A stretch of DNA of 64,000 bases from the NCBI GenBank assembly GCA_013204105.1, contig JABMOM010000040.1, positions 62,001 to 126,000 on the forward strand, read 5' to 3'. Each line of letters begins with the position of its first letter. Within the stretch, counting starts at the first letter, position 1. Source of the DNA: Flavobacteriales bacterium. GTDB taxonomy: Bacteria; Bacteroidota; Bacteroidia; Flavobacteriales_G; Salibacteraceae. The notes beneath the pieces were generated by a model. The model searched no databases. It was given only the letters and a program-made list of their open reading frames with translations, and had not been told where the DNA came from. Below are positions 55,398-64,000 of this stretch, piece after piece. Position numbers and translations under genes: made by a program.

Positions 55398-56572
55398 CCT
55401 TTCATTTCATTTACGGCCAACCAGGCCATCAGTCCAGCACCCACCCTCAAGCACGCTTCGTCCGCATCAAAAAGGGGCGAATGCACCGGGTGAACGATTC
55501 CTCGGGCTTCGTTTCGAACACCTAAGCGGTGGAACGATCCCGGCATCACCTGTGAGTAATAACTAAAGTCTTCTCCCGTAGCGCGCATTTCCAAGTCCAC
55601 GACATTCTCCGCTCCGAGGTAGGCTTCGGCGGCAGCTCTTGCGCGTTCGGTCAGTGCTTCATCGTTGTACACAAAGGGATAGCCTCGCTCGATGCGCACT
55701 TCGCATGTTCCTCCATGTGACTTTGCCGTTTCCTCAGCGATCTGCCGGATCCACTTATGCGCTTCTTGGCGCCAGTCTTCATCAAAGGTTCGGAAGGTGC
55801 CAGCAATCTCCACTGTGTCTGGGATCACGTTTGTCGCTCCCTTGCCTTCGATCTTTCCAAAGGACAATACCGTCGGCATCATCGGGTCGCTGCGTCGACT
55901 CACCACTTGCTGCATGGCCACGATGGTCTGGGCTGCGATGAGGATCGGGTCAATGTTTTTGTGGGGCAATGCGCCGTGACCACCTTTTCCCTTTACGGTG
56001 AGGTAGACCTCGTCACAACTCGCCATGTATTTTCCGGCTTTGAACCCGACCTTGCCAACCTCTAGTTCAGGATGAACGTGCTGTCCGAAGATGGATGCGG
56101 GACTTGGGTCTTCCAGCGCTCCCTCTTTGATCATGATGGAAGCACCTCCCGGCAGCTTTTCTTCTCCGGGTTGAAAAATGAGTTTGACCGATCCGCTCAG
56201 TTCGTCCTTGAATTCATTCAAAATCATCGCAGCACCCAAAAGGCAAGTAGTGTGAACATCATGACCGCAAGCGTGCATAACGCCTTCATTTGTAGAACAA
56301 TACGGGGCATCATTCTTCTCAAAAATGGGAAGGGCATCCAAATCACCGCGCAAGGCGATCACGGGTCCTGGCTTTCCTCCTTCTATCATTACAAGCAATC
56401 CGGTTGTGGCCATTCGGGTCACCTCTAGGCCTAGTCCTTTCAAGGCGTGTTCTACGTAATTGCTTGTTTCATACTCCTGGAAAGACAGCTCCGGATGGGC
56501 ATGCAAATGTCTTCTGATCGCCACCAGGCGCTCAAAATATTGATCCGCTGCTGCTTTGATCTTATTGATCAT
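55394..56572 (-). CDS. M20 family amidohydrolase
   Basis: 392 residues. Metal ligands include ACGHDVHTTCLLG, the PGEEKLPGGA Glu and the C-terminal EDFSYYSQ region. HLHAHPELSFQEYETS near the start is typical of the IAA-amino-acid hydrolase/hippurate hydrolase subgroup of M20D. It cleaves N-acylated amino acids or similar amides in the cytosol. It follows TSUP with a one-base TGATG overlap and precedes the lipoprotein with a four-base overlap, so it belongs to the same operon, although its metabolic link to Sco/cytochrome c is unclear. Confidence 0.93.
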   Translation of the reverse strand: MINKIKAAADQYFERLVAIRRHLHAHPELSFQEYETSNYVEHALKGLGLEVTRMATTGLLVMIEGGKPGPVIALRGDLDALPIFEKNDAPYCSTNEGVMHACGHDVHTTCLLGAAMILNEFKDELSGSVKLIFQPGEEKLPGGASIMIKEGALEDPSPASIFGQHVHPELEVGKVGFKAGKYMASCDEVYLTVKGKGGHGALPHKNIDPILIAAQTIVAMQQVVSRRSDPMMPTVLSFGKIEGKGATNVIPDTVEIAGTFRTFDEDWRQEAHKWIRQIAEETAKSHGGTCEVRIERGYPFVYNDEALTERARAAAEAYLGAENVVDLEMRATGEDFSYYSQVMPGSFHRLGVRNEARGIVHPVHSPLFDADEACLRVGAGLMAWLAVNEMKG

Positions 56573-56949
56573 CAGGCGGTGGTTCCTTTGGTGAAAAAGA
56601 TGAGTTTGATCGCCATGGCAAGCATAAGGATGCCAAAAACGCGCTTCAGCAGGACTTCACTCAATCCAAGGGAGAACTTCGAGCCGAAGTAGCCCCCAAT
56701 GACAAAGCTCAAGGCAATGATGACGGCGTATTTGACGTTGAGCTCTCCTTCTTTATAATAGTTCCAAGCCGCCACTGCAGCCACTGGAATCACAAGCACA
56801 CCCAGGCTCGTGCCTTGGGCAGAATGCTGACTCATGGCCAAAAAGAAAACCATGGCAGGAACCATGATCAACCCGCCACCGATTCCAAACATTCCGCTGA
56901 AGACCCCGGCTATAAGGCCAATGAGGATAAGAATAACGAATTCGTTCAT
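56572..56949 (-). CDS. half-size TSUP (TauE/SafE) family permease
   Basis: 125 residues, four membrane helices: GLIAGVFSGMFGIGGGLIMVPAM is the TSUP signature, and ALSFVIGGYFGSKFSLGL is a second conserved block. Normal TSUP proteins have two such halves; this one holds only one, so it probably forms dimers. Substrates of the family include sulfite, sulfonates and other anions. Starts four bases after the stop of the 1,100-residue gene. Confidence 0.88.
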   Translation of the reverse strand: MNEFVILILIGLIAGVFSGMFGIGGGLIMVPAMVFFLAMSQHSAQGTSLGVLVIPVAAVAAWNYYKEGELNVKYAVIIALSFVIGGYFGSKFSLGLSEVLLKRVFGILMLAMAIKLIFFTKGTTA

Positions 56950-56953
56950 GCGG

Positions 56954-59900
56954 TTAAAAATCTAAGCCTAGTGATAAGTGGACCATGGATTCCAAAAATA
57001 AGCCGTTTTCGATGCCCCAAGCATGGTCGAAGCGGACAAAGTAGCCCCAAATCTTCGCCCGAAGCCCCATTCCAACGCCGCCGATCAAGGGATCACTCTG
57101 GTTCTCGTAGATGACGGTAATGGATCCGTTGGACTCTTCGATGCGGTTGAATGTATTCTCCTCAGAATAAGGAGTAGCTCCCGTCCAAGCCGTCCCCACA
57201 TCTGCGAAGCCAATGATTTGTAAAGTAGACAAGAATTCGCTCTTCAGTGGCTTGTTCGTGAAGTATCGAACCACTGGCCAGCGGAGTTCACTGTTGAATA
57301 CGGCGAAGTTGTTTCCATTACGCGCGTTCTGCACGAAACCGCGCATGTTCGTGGCGATGGATTGAAAGCGATAGCCCTGGGTTTGTGAAATATTGGTGGA
57401 GTAATCGAATCGCTCTCGGTTGCCCAAAACAACCCAATTGTCTACACTTCCCATGTAGTAGACCAACTTCTGTGTGCCAAAGCTCGAGCTTCCTGCCAAT
57501 CGGTTGGCCCAGATCAAGTCGCGGTGAATGGGAAGGTAATTTCTCAGGTCCAATCCAGTAACGAACATGGACGCAGAGGGATCTTTCACGCTGCGGTAAT
57601 GCTCACCGAATACCTTCAGCCTTGTTCCATTGAGGATGTTCAAGCTCTTGTTCAGCGTATTGTCGAAGATGTATTCCAATTTCACTCCGGCGAAATACTC
57701 AGTGATATCCGACATGCCGAGGCTCTGTAGGTCAGCCCCCAGGGTGATTACGCGATCGTACCTTCCAGTGACCGTGGCTTGAAAGGCGTTCACCTCATCC
57801 AAAGGATAACGAAAGATGCCACGGCCCTGATAGAGCTGCGTGCGCTGGGTGATCTGTGTGGAAGTGAGCGTAGTAAGGGCCTGTCGCTGCACAATGTATT
57901 TCTTATCCAAGCGCTTCGAACGGTCTTCGAGCGAAATGAAGTACTCCGTTCCATTGTTGTTGAACGAGTAGCGGAATCCCCCTTCAATCTTGTAATCCTC
58001 GAACACGTCGAGCATCCCCACCTTGAGGAAGGTGCCCATTCCTGGCATAACATACGGACCACCCGTAAAGGGTTGATATAGATCCGTAGCGTAGTCAAAG
58101 TCGAACTGGGTAGTCAATGCTGTCGCCGCAAAAGCGATGTCGTAATTCCGCATTTCAGGAATTCGCATCGTGGGCTTTGCGGGAGCTTGTACACTGTCAA
58201 CTAGCTCGGGAGCTTGGACTTCTCCTTCCTTCTCTTTTACCACTGTCCCATCCTCAGCAATCAAGTCGTCTTCGAATTGGTAATTGAAAATGTCGATCAA
58301 TCCATCTTCTTCAAAATCGTGGGGCAGGTCATCTGGAAACACCTTGCGCTTCTCGACCTTTATACCGAGTGAATCAGAGCGACTCATCACTTCCTTCGAC
58401 AGGGTGTCATCTACAGAGCCCGCAGCTTCTACGAATCGATTTTGGGCATAGTTGGAACGCACCGGGTCATTCACCGAACGGATATCATTCCCCTCCAACT
58501 CCATGAAGTGATAACGGCCATCGTCAAAGAACATCTCCACGATCTTCTTTTCGCTGCGGTTGAGGTCAAATTCTTTGAGGTTGCGCTTGTACCCTGTCAA
58601 GGCCTCATTGCGCGAGAAATAGCGATAGGTGATCACCGTATCGATCGAGACGATGGAACTGTCGTACATTCCTAGGTAGCGGTTTTGAATCCCTGATGCA
58701 TCGCCCAGGAACATGTATTCGTCGTTGTCGAGCTTGGCCGGCATGATCTCATTGGCCATGGGCGTGTTGGTGAGGCGCATGGCTACTGCGTCACCGTCGA
58801 GATCCAACTTATACAAGTCCATGGTAAGTGCCGGCGCCGCGGTGAGGTAGTCTTTGGCTTCGTTGATGATATCGCTCTCGCGGTTGGAAGCGAAAAGGAT
58901 GGATCCATCCATCCAAAACACCGGATAGCGATCATCGTAAATATCATCCGTCAAGCGCTGCTGGCTGTTGGCAGCGATGCTGTAGAGATAGATATCGGTT
59001 TCCCCTCCATTGATTGCCGAAAATAGGATCTCCTTCCCGTTCGGAGCAAAGTCCATTTCCAAGACTTTTTCCAAGCGCAGCAGTTCGATGCGTGCGATCT
59101 TCTTGCCCTTCTCCGCATCAAAGCGATACATCCACAACTTGCCTCCTTTCTCCGTGATCACGAACAATTCACCCGTTGCTGGATTCCAATCCATCACCGG
59201 ATAGCCCAGGTCGTACATGTGATCCAAGCGGTGGCCTTGTCGCATCAGCTTCTGCCGCTGGTTCTTTTGGGTGTCGTAGAGCATCAACTTGGTCTTGCTG
59301 AGGTCATTGCTCACGTACGCCAGGTAGCGACCATCAGGACTCAGGCGCGGTTCGGTATAATCGACCGCCTTCTTCGTTTTGATCGGCAAAAACTCATTGA
59401 ATTCCTGGGTTCCTTCTTCGTCTTTGCTGTAGCGGTATTGGAAGTATCGGTCGGCATCGTTGAGCAAGGTGTTGAGGGATATTCCTAATACGAAGAGAAA
59501 TCCTGATTCCACATTGCGCGTCACGCGTGCCATGTATAGGATGTTGGGGATCACATTGGTGCCATAAGTCTCACCTATATAATACCACAAAGCCCTTCCC
59601 GCTAATTCCGAATCAGCACCCCGTAGGCGGTTGAACTTACCAAATTGATCGCGCGAAACGAGATCCCTAAGTTGATCATCCGCATCGACGTCCCATGGTT
59701 TTGCTGCGTAGTTGGTTAAACCAGAGGTAAACCATAATGGAAAGTTGATGAGGGCGCTGTTCTTAATCATTTCCCTCCAGTTATCCCCGAAGAGCATCTG
59801 ACCTACCAACACTTGGGAGAGTCCCAATCGGATCTGTTCGCGAAATGAGTTCAAGTCACCGTCGAAGTAGACGAAGATCTTAGAGCCTGCAATTTGGGTC

Positions 59901-60262
59901 GTTCCTCCGATGTTCGATTCGTCGGTTTCAGGAATGCCGACATTGCTCTGCCTGAAGTGTTCAAGTTTTTGGTAGACCACGATTTGCACGCGCTCCTTTC
60001 GGATGGAGTAATCGAAGAATTGCTCCACGTCGTCGATCATCTGGTTGGCATTCCGTGCCGTAAAGAGTGCGAGGTTCTTGCTTTCGCCGTAGAAAAAGAC
60101 CGTGAAATGATTGAATTCGTATTTGACCCATTCGAAGTGTTCGTGCTGGACGCGGTTCTTTCCGAAGGGATGATGCATGCCATGGTAGAATTGCGCCGTT
60201 GCCGTGTGCGCTAGCACCCAGAACAAAACAAGCATCGATATCCTTCTACATTTGTTGGCCAT
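56954..60262 (-). CDS. TolB-like propeller/surface-antigen outer-membrane protein
   Basis: 1,102 residues. Signal peptide (about 1-24, SMLVLFWVLAHTATA), an N-terminal peptidase-MA-like helical domain (about 30-290), PD40 beta-propeller blades (EPRLSPDGRYLAYVSND, DFAPNGKEILFSA; about 300-560), a linker, and a C-terminal Omp85/bacterial-surface-antigen barrel (about 740-1102; GGVGMGLRAKIWGYFVRFDHAW, ending LGLDF). It probably lies in the outer membrane with a periplasmic propeller. The family occurs widely in Bacteroidota without a defined function. TACCTTTA (60285-60292, minus strand) may be its -7 box; the first gene of the six-gene run. Confidence 0.88.
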   Translation of the reverse strand: MANKCRRISMLVLFWVLAHTATAQFYHGMHHPFGKNRVQHEHFEWVKYEFNHFTVFFYGESKNLALFTARNANQMIDDVEQFFDYSIRKERVQIVVYQKLEHFRQSNVGIPETDESNIGGTTQIAGSKIFVYFDGDLNSFREQIRLGLSQVLVGQMLFGDNWREMIKNSALINFPLWFTSGLTNYAAKPWDVDADDQLRDLVSRDQFGKFNRLRGADSELAGRALWYYIGETYGTNVIPNILYMARVTRNVESGFLFVLGISLNTLLNDADRYFQYRYSKDEEGTQEFNEFLPIKTKKAVDYTEPRLSPDGRYLAYVSNDLSKTKLMLYDTQKNQRQKLMRQGHRLDHMYDLGYPVMDWNPATGELFVITEKGGKLWMYRFDAEKGKKIARIELLRLEKVLEMDFAPNGKEILFSAINGGETDIYLYSIAANSQQRLTDDIYDDRYPVFWMDGSILFASNRESDIINEAKDYLTAAPALTMDLYKLDLDGDAVAMRLTNTPMANEIMPAKLDNDEYMFLGDASGIQNRYLGMYDSSIVSIDTVITYRYFSRNEALTGYKRNLKEFDLNRSEKKIVEMFFDDGRYHFMELEGNDIRSVNDPVRSNYAQNRFVEAAGSVDDTLSKEVMSRSDSLGIKVEKRKVFPDDLPHDFEEDGLIDIFNYQFEDDLIAEDGTVVKEKEGEVQAPELVDSVQAPAKPTMRIPEMRNYDIAFAATALTTQFDFDYATDLYQPFTGGPYVMPGMGTFLKVGMLDVFEDYKIEGGFRYSFNNNGTEYFISLEDRSKRLDKKYIVQRQALTTLTSTQITQRTQLYQGRGIFRYPLDEVNAFQATVTGRYDRVITLGADLQSLGMSDITEYFAGVKLEYIFDNTLNKSLNILNGTRLKVFGEHYRSVKDPSASMFVTGLDLRNYLPIHRDLIWANRLAGSSSFGTQKLVYYMGSVDNWVVLGNRERFDYSTNISQTQGYRFQSIATNMRGFVQNARNGNNFAVFNSELRWPVVRYFTNKPLKSEFLSTLQIIGFADVGTAWTGATPYSEENTFNRIEESNGSITVIYENQSDPLIGGVGMGLRAKIWGYFVRFDHAWGIENGLFLESMVHLSLGLDF

Positions 60263-60331
60263 GCGGGTATGGGGTCGAAGCGATAAAGGTAGCAACCTCA
60301 TTGCACAACCCTATAACAATTAAGACGAACA

Positions 60332-60982
60332 ATGTTGCACATCAGACAATTCGAATTCAGTCCATTTCAAGAGAATACCTACGTGTTGTATTCCGACCAA
60401 AAGCATTGCTGGATCATCGATCCGGGTTGTTACGACGCAGAAGAGAAACAAGCCTTGGCGGACTTTATTGCATCTGAAGGCTTGACCCCCACCCGATTGC
60501 TCAATACGCACTGCCACTTAGATCATGTGTTTGGAAACGCCTTTGTGCATGCCCAATGGGGATTGCGCCCTGAATACCACGAAAAGGATGAACCCACGAT
60601 GCGGATGGCTCCCATATCCGCTAATATGTACGGGGTTCCCGGTTTCGAAAACTCACCGAGTCCCAAAGGGTACCTGAAAGAAACTGACCTGCTTGAACTC
60701 GATGGTACGGAGGTCGAAATGCGCTTTTGTCCGGGGCATGCACCTGGACATTTGGTCTTCATTCTGCACGAACAAAAGGACGTCATCGGCGGCGATGTAC
60801 TCTTCAATGGGAGCATCGGAAGAACCGATTTACCCGGTGGAGATCACGAAACGCTTTTACGCTCGATCCGAGAACAGCTCTACGTTCTAGACGATGACTA
60901 CGTGGTACATTCCGGTCACGGCCCCACAACGACCATTGGACAGGAGAAAAAATCAAATCCATTTGTGCGCGCTGAGAACTAG
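60332..60982 (+). CDS. MBL-fold hydrolase (glyoxalase II-like)
   Basis: 216 residues. The metallo-beta-lactamase zinc motif is NTHCHLDH (THxHxDH), with further ligands in the FCPGHAPGHLVF, VIGGDVLF and SGHGPTTT segments. Enzymes of this group hydrolyse S-lactoylglutathione or other thioesters; with no glutathione in most Bacteroidota the thiol is likely different. Cytosolic. Divergent from the large surface-antigen gene; no clean promoter box was found. Confidence 0.9.
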   Translation: MLHIRQFEFSPFQENTYVLYSDQKHCWIIDPGCYDAEEKQALADFIASEGLTPTRLLNTHCHLDHVFGNAFVHAQWGLRPEYHEKDEPTMRMAPISANMYGVPGFENSPSPKGYLKETDLLELDGTEVEMRFCPGHAPGHLVFILHEQKDVIGGDVLFNGSIGRTDLPGGDHETLLRSIREQLYVLDDDYVVHSGHGPTTTIGQEKKSNPFVRAEN

Positions 60983-61019
60983 AATCATTTTATTTGCGCA
61001 AAATTTAAACTGAATAAAC

Positions 61020-61832
61020 ATGGTAGATATTGATGGATTAACCACGATGATTGGAAATTTTATTTTGACGTATGGATTGGAATTGATTGGCGCGATCGTC
61101 GCTCTTGTCATCGGTATGTGGATCATCAACATGATCGTTCGCCAGATGGCAAATGTGATGCAGAAACGCAATGTTGACCCAAGCCTAGTTCCTTTTCTAC
61201 GCAGCCTTTTAGGCATTACCTTGAAAATAGCCTTGTTCATCAGCGTCGCTGGCATGGTGGGCATTGAGATGACCTCGTTCGTCGCTATTTTAGGAGCCGC
61301 AGGACTCGCCGTCGGCTTGGCCATGCAAGGCACGCTTCAGAATTTCGCAGGTGGTGTCATGATCCTTTTGTTCAAGCCCTTCAAGGTGGGTGATGTATTG
61401 GAAGCCGCTGGTTACACAGGAGTTGTAAAGGAGATACAGATTTTCAATACGATCATGACTACTCCGGACAACAAAATCATCATCATTCCAAACGGTAGCT
61501 TGGCGAATTCAAGCATGACCAACTACAGTACCTTGCCTACGCGTCGAGTAGACTTTTCATTTGGCATTGACTACGGAGATGATTTCGAGAAGGCAAAATC
61601 ACTGATCAGAGGATTGATCGATGCCGATACGCGCATCTTGAAGGATCCGGAGCCTTTCGCTCGCGTTGGTTCATTGGGAGATAGTTCGGTGAATATTACG
61701 GTACGTGTTTGGGTAAACTCAGCGGATTACTGGGCGGTACACTTTGATATGATCGAGAACGTGAAGAAGACCTTCGACAAAGAAGGCGTCAACTTCCCCT
61801 TCCCTCAAATGGATGTGCATTTGGATAAGTAG
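61020..61832 (+). CDS. MscS-type mechanosensitive channel
   Basis: 270 residues: three membrane helices (about 15-38, 60-80, 88-112) with the pore-lining AAGLAVGLAMQGTLQNFAGGVMILLFKPFKVGD stretch, then the cytosolic beta and alpha/beta vestibule domains. Length equals the small E. coli MscS type. It opens under membrane tension to release solutes in hypo-osmotic shock. Starts 37 bases after the MBL gene and could be cotranscribed. Confidence 0.95.
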   Translation: MVDIDGLTTMIGNFILTYGLELIGAIVALVIGMWIINMIVRQMANVMQKRNVDPSLVPFLRSLLGITLKIALFISVAGMVGIEMTSFVAILGAAGLAVGLAMQGTLQNFAGGVMILLFKPFKVGDVLEAAGYTGVVKEIQIFNTIMTTPDNKIIIIPNGSLANSSMTNYSTLPTRRVDFSFGIDYGDDFEKAKSLIRGLIDADTRILKDPEPFARVGSLGDSSVNITVRVWVNSADYWAVHFDMIENVKKTFDKEGVNFPFPQMDVHLDK

Positions 61833-61978
61833 CAGAAAATCAAACATTCAAGGGTCCGTCTTTGACAAAACACCATGGGTCGAAAACTTGTGGAAGTAAT
61901 TGGCAAAGGCGGATTTTTATTGGGTGGAATTTGAAACATTTGCATTGCTCGTTGTTGTAGCAACACGAATCAATCGAA

Positions 61979-64000
61979 ATGCGGATCTCTCTTTTCATTT
62001 TAGCACTGCTCATCTCTTTCACGGAGCTTATGGCACAAGGCCGACCTGGTGGACGCCCAGGAGGTGGGCAACAAGGCGACCGCACGAAGATCATTGGAGG
62101 TAAGATAATCGGGGCAGCAGATGAAGCCGTGCCCTTTGCCAACGTGGGCCTATACTCCATCGACTCCAACCTGATCGCAGGCAGTACGACCAACGACCTA
62201 GGTTTCTTCCGGATCGAAGCCCAACCGGGCACCTATTATATGCAGATCACTTTCCTCTCTTTCGAGCCTAAGGTCATTTCGAATGTCGTCAAAGAAGACG
62301 GCGAATTCCTTTCCCTGGGTGAAATACACCTCATTGGAAATGCAGAAATGCTGGACGAGGTAGTCGTCGAAGCCGATCGCAGTACGATGGAATTCCAGCT
62401 GGACAAGCGCGTGTTCAACGTTGGGCAAGACCTGTCGAATGCCGGAGGCAATGCTGCGGACATCTTGGAGAATGTACCCTCCGTCGATGTTGACATCGAA
62501 GGAAACGTAAGTCTGCGCGGGAGTGAAAACGTACGCATCCTGATCGATGGCAAGCAATCAGGACTCGTCGGCGACGGCAATGCGGATGCCCTTCGCCTGA
62601 TCCAAGCCGACATGATCGACAAGATTGAAGTCATCACCAACCCTTCTTCGAAGTACGAGGCCGAAGGAGAAGTGGGTATCTTGAATATCGTGTTGAAAAA
62701 AGAGAAGCAAAAGGGCTTCAACGGATCCTTTGAAGTCCGGGCAGGTTATCCGTCAAATTATGGCGGTTCGTTTAACATCAACTACCGAAGGAAGTGGGTG
62801 AACATGTTTGCCAGTGCCGGACTCAACTATCGAGAGTCTCCAGGGCGCGGAAGTTCATCGCAGGTCTACGACGGTCCGGATACCGCCTACACGTTTGAAA
62901 GTGATCGCAAGCATGTGCGCGGCGGCATCAGTTCGGTGAACCGTGCGGGTGCGGATTTCTTCATCAACGACAAAAACACCATCACCACCGCTGTGCTCTA
63001 CAAGTATTCAGACGGAGCCAACACGGCCAACATTGAGTACCGCGACATCAACAACGAAGGGGTAATGACCGCCACGACTTTGCGGGAAGAAGAAGAGCGC
63101 GAATTGGAGCAGGACATTGAATTCTCCTTGACACATGTGAAGACCTTTTCCAACGACGACCACAAATGGACGACGGATTTCCGCGCCAACCAGAACGACG
63201 ATCGAGAAACCTCTGAATTGGTGCAAACCGTGAGCACTACATCAGATGCCATCAGCTTCCAGCGCAGCAGCAATACAGAGGATCAGCGTACCTACCTGAT
63301 CCAATCCGATTACACCCAACCCATCGGAAAAAAAGGAAAATTTGAAACGGGTGTGCGCGGTTCATTCCGTCGCATCGAGAATTTCTACAGCGTGGATTTG
63401 CGCAATTCGGATTCCGCCGCGTGGGTGCCGCTCAACGATTTCACCGACAACTTGATATACACTGAAAATATCTATGCTGCCTATGCCCTCTTCGGAAATG
63501 AATGGCAGCGATTCTCCTATCAATTTGGGATAAGGAGTGAGTACACCGACATTTCCACCGTATTGGAGTTAAGCGGCCTCAAGAATCCCAGGGAATACCT
63601 AAACTTCTTCCCAAGCGCGCATTTGAATTATGAGTTGGACGAAACCAACAGCCTACAAGTAAGCTACAGCCGTCGCCTCAGTCGCCCGAGGTTTCGCGAG
63701 CTGATTCCCTTCTTCAGCTATACGGATCCGCGTTTCTTTTACGGCGGAAATCCGGACCTCAATCCTGAGTTCACAGACAGCTATGAGATCGGTTATTTGA
63801 AAATGTTCACCAAGGGGAGCTTCTTGGGAAGCGTGTACTACCGTCATACCGACGCCGTGGTGCAGCGCATCACCCTTACCGACACGACGGGACTGCTTCG
63901 CACCTTTCCGATCAACCTGGGCACTCAAGACGCTTTCGGTGTGGAAGCCAATATCAACTTAGACCTATCCGAGTGGTGGCGGTTGAATGCCAGTGCTAAT
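61979..64000 (+). CDS. outer-membrane TonB-type receptor (3' partial)
   Basis: 674 codons with no stop before the window end. Signal peptide (1-20, ILALLISFTELMAQ), a glycine/arginine-rich linker (RPGGRPGGGQQGDR), a carboxypeptidase-regulatory-like domain (about 40-115), a TonB plug-like domain (about 120-225; VPSVDVDIEGNVSLRGSE, VRILIDGKQSG, IEVITNPSSKYEAEGEVGILNIVLKK) and the start of the beta-barrel. It resembles the outer-membrane beta-barrel family without SusD. The ATG at 61979 opens a proper signal peptide; ACATTTG (61935-61941) may be the -7 box. The gap 61833-61978 shows nothing else. Confidence 0.9.
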   Translation, partial: MRISLFILALLISFTELMAQGRPGGRPGGGQQGDRTKIIGGKIIGAADEAVPFANVGLYSIDSNLIAGSTTNDLGFFRIEAQPGTYYMQITFLSFEPKVISNVVKEDGEFLSLGEIHLIGNAEMLDEVVVEADRSTMEFQLDKRVFNVGQDLSNAGGNAADILENVPSVDVDIEGNVSLRGSENVRILIDGKQSGLVGDGNADALRLIQADMIDKIEVITNPSSKYEAEGEVGILNIVLKKEKQKGFNGSFEVRAGYPSNYGGSFNINYRRKWVNMFASAGLNYRESPGRGSSSQVYDGPDTAYTFESDRKHVRGGISSVNRAGADFFINDKNTITTAVLYKYSDGANTANIEYRDINNEGVMTATTLREEEERELEQDIEFSLTHVKTFSNDDHKWTTDFRANQNDDRETSELVQTVSTTSDAISFQRSSNTEDQRTYLIQSDYTQPIGKKGKFETGVRGSFRRIENFYSVDLRNSDSAAWVPLNDFTDNLIYTENIYAAYALFGNEWQRFSYQFGIRSEYTDISTVLELSGLKNPREYLNFFPSAHLNYELDETNSLQVSYSRRLSRPRFRELIPFFSYTDPRFFYGGNPDLNPEFTDSYEIGYLKMFTKGSFLGSVYYRHTDAVVQRITLTDTTGLLRTFPINLGTQDAFGVEANINLDLSEWWRLNASAN

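Overview
The window looks like a chromosomal segment of a Bacteroidota bacterium, most likely a Flavobacteriales-type marine or aquatic lineage of moderate GC. Reasons: type IX secretion C-terminal sorting domains on two large surface proteins; an ECF sigma / FecR / TonB-receptor cluster; LytTR-LytS two-component genes; cinA-rpmB gene order; tryptophan 2,3-dioxygenase; an RNase P RNA; and many promoters of the Bacteroidota form TAnnTTTG. No tRNA, rRNA, CRISPR array, prophage or intact transposase was seen.

Layout. 1-6.4 kb: a 5'-truncated S9 peptidase, a DUF2911 protein, a cytochrome P460-like lipoprotein, a YdeI/DUF1801 protein, a cytochrome c-FTR1 iron permease fusion and a DUF2231-like membrane protein. 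6.4-11.3 kb: a LytTR regulator/LytS kinase operon with a possible LytTR binding site behind it, then clpB. 11.7-19.8 kb: kynA, a DUF819 transporter, a membrane J-protein, an Smr protein, rnpB, a PgpH-type HD phosphodiesterase and a thiolase. 20-28.1 kb: an envelope regulon with ECF sigma, FecR, an STN-bearing 16-residue-repeat protein, a GIN-domain lipoprotein, a second repeat protein and a TonB receptor. Two copies of a two-block promoter in this stretch are probable sigma targets. 28.3-31.4 kb: a SpoIIAA-like protein, rseP and dxr.

31.5-36.6 kb is an accessory stretch. A PAS histidine kinase, a response-regulator/thioredoxin-reductase fusion and an NrtS-like protein lie between two decayed tails of class III nucleotide cyclases. 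A MerR regulator with a clear operator and a small DUF1858-like gene follow. 36.6-46.6 kb: a membrane-bound winged-helix regulator, secreted proteins, a DinB protein, a decayed partial copy of GH3, a LamG/T9SS type B protein, the intact GH3 gene, MarC and a seven-repeat SprB-type T9SS protein. 46.6-52.9 kb: periplasmic Xaa-Pro aminopeptidase, rpmB, cinA, a nucleoside phosphorylase, a SirB1-like protein and a fatty-acid desaturase. 53.1-60.3 kb: an alpha/beta hydrolase, then a tight six-gene minus-strand run (surface-antigen/TolB-like protein, TSUP permease, M20 amidohydrolase, lipoprotein, Sco protein, cytochrome c). The end holds an MBL hydrolase, an MscS channel and a 3'-truncated TonB-type receptor.

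The most unusual features are between the genes. One is a dispersed mosaic of degenerate CAACTT tracts paired with REP-like hairpins. Another is a two-copy structured element whose helices differ in sequence but keep pairing, both copies sitting between convergent genes. There are also a candidate LytTR-controlled small RNA, predicted leaderless promoters calibrated against rnpB, and the twin ECF promoters. All function calls rest on motif reading; no database search was run.
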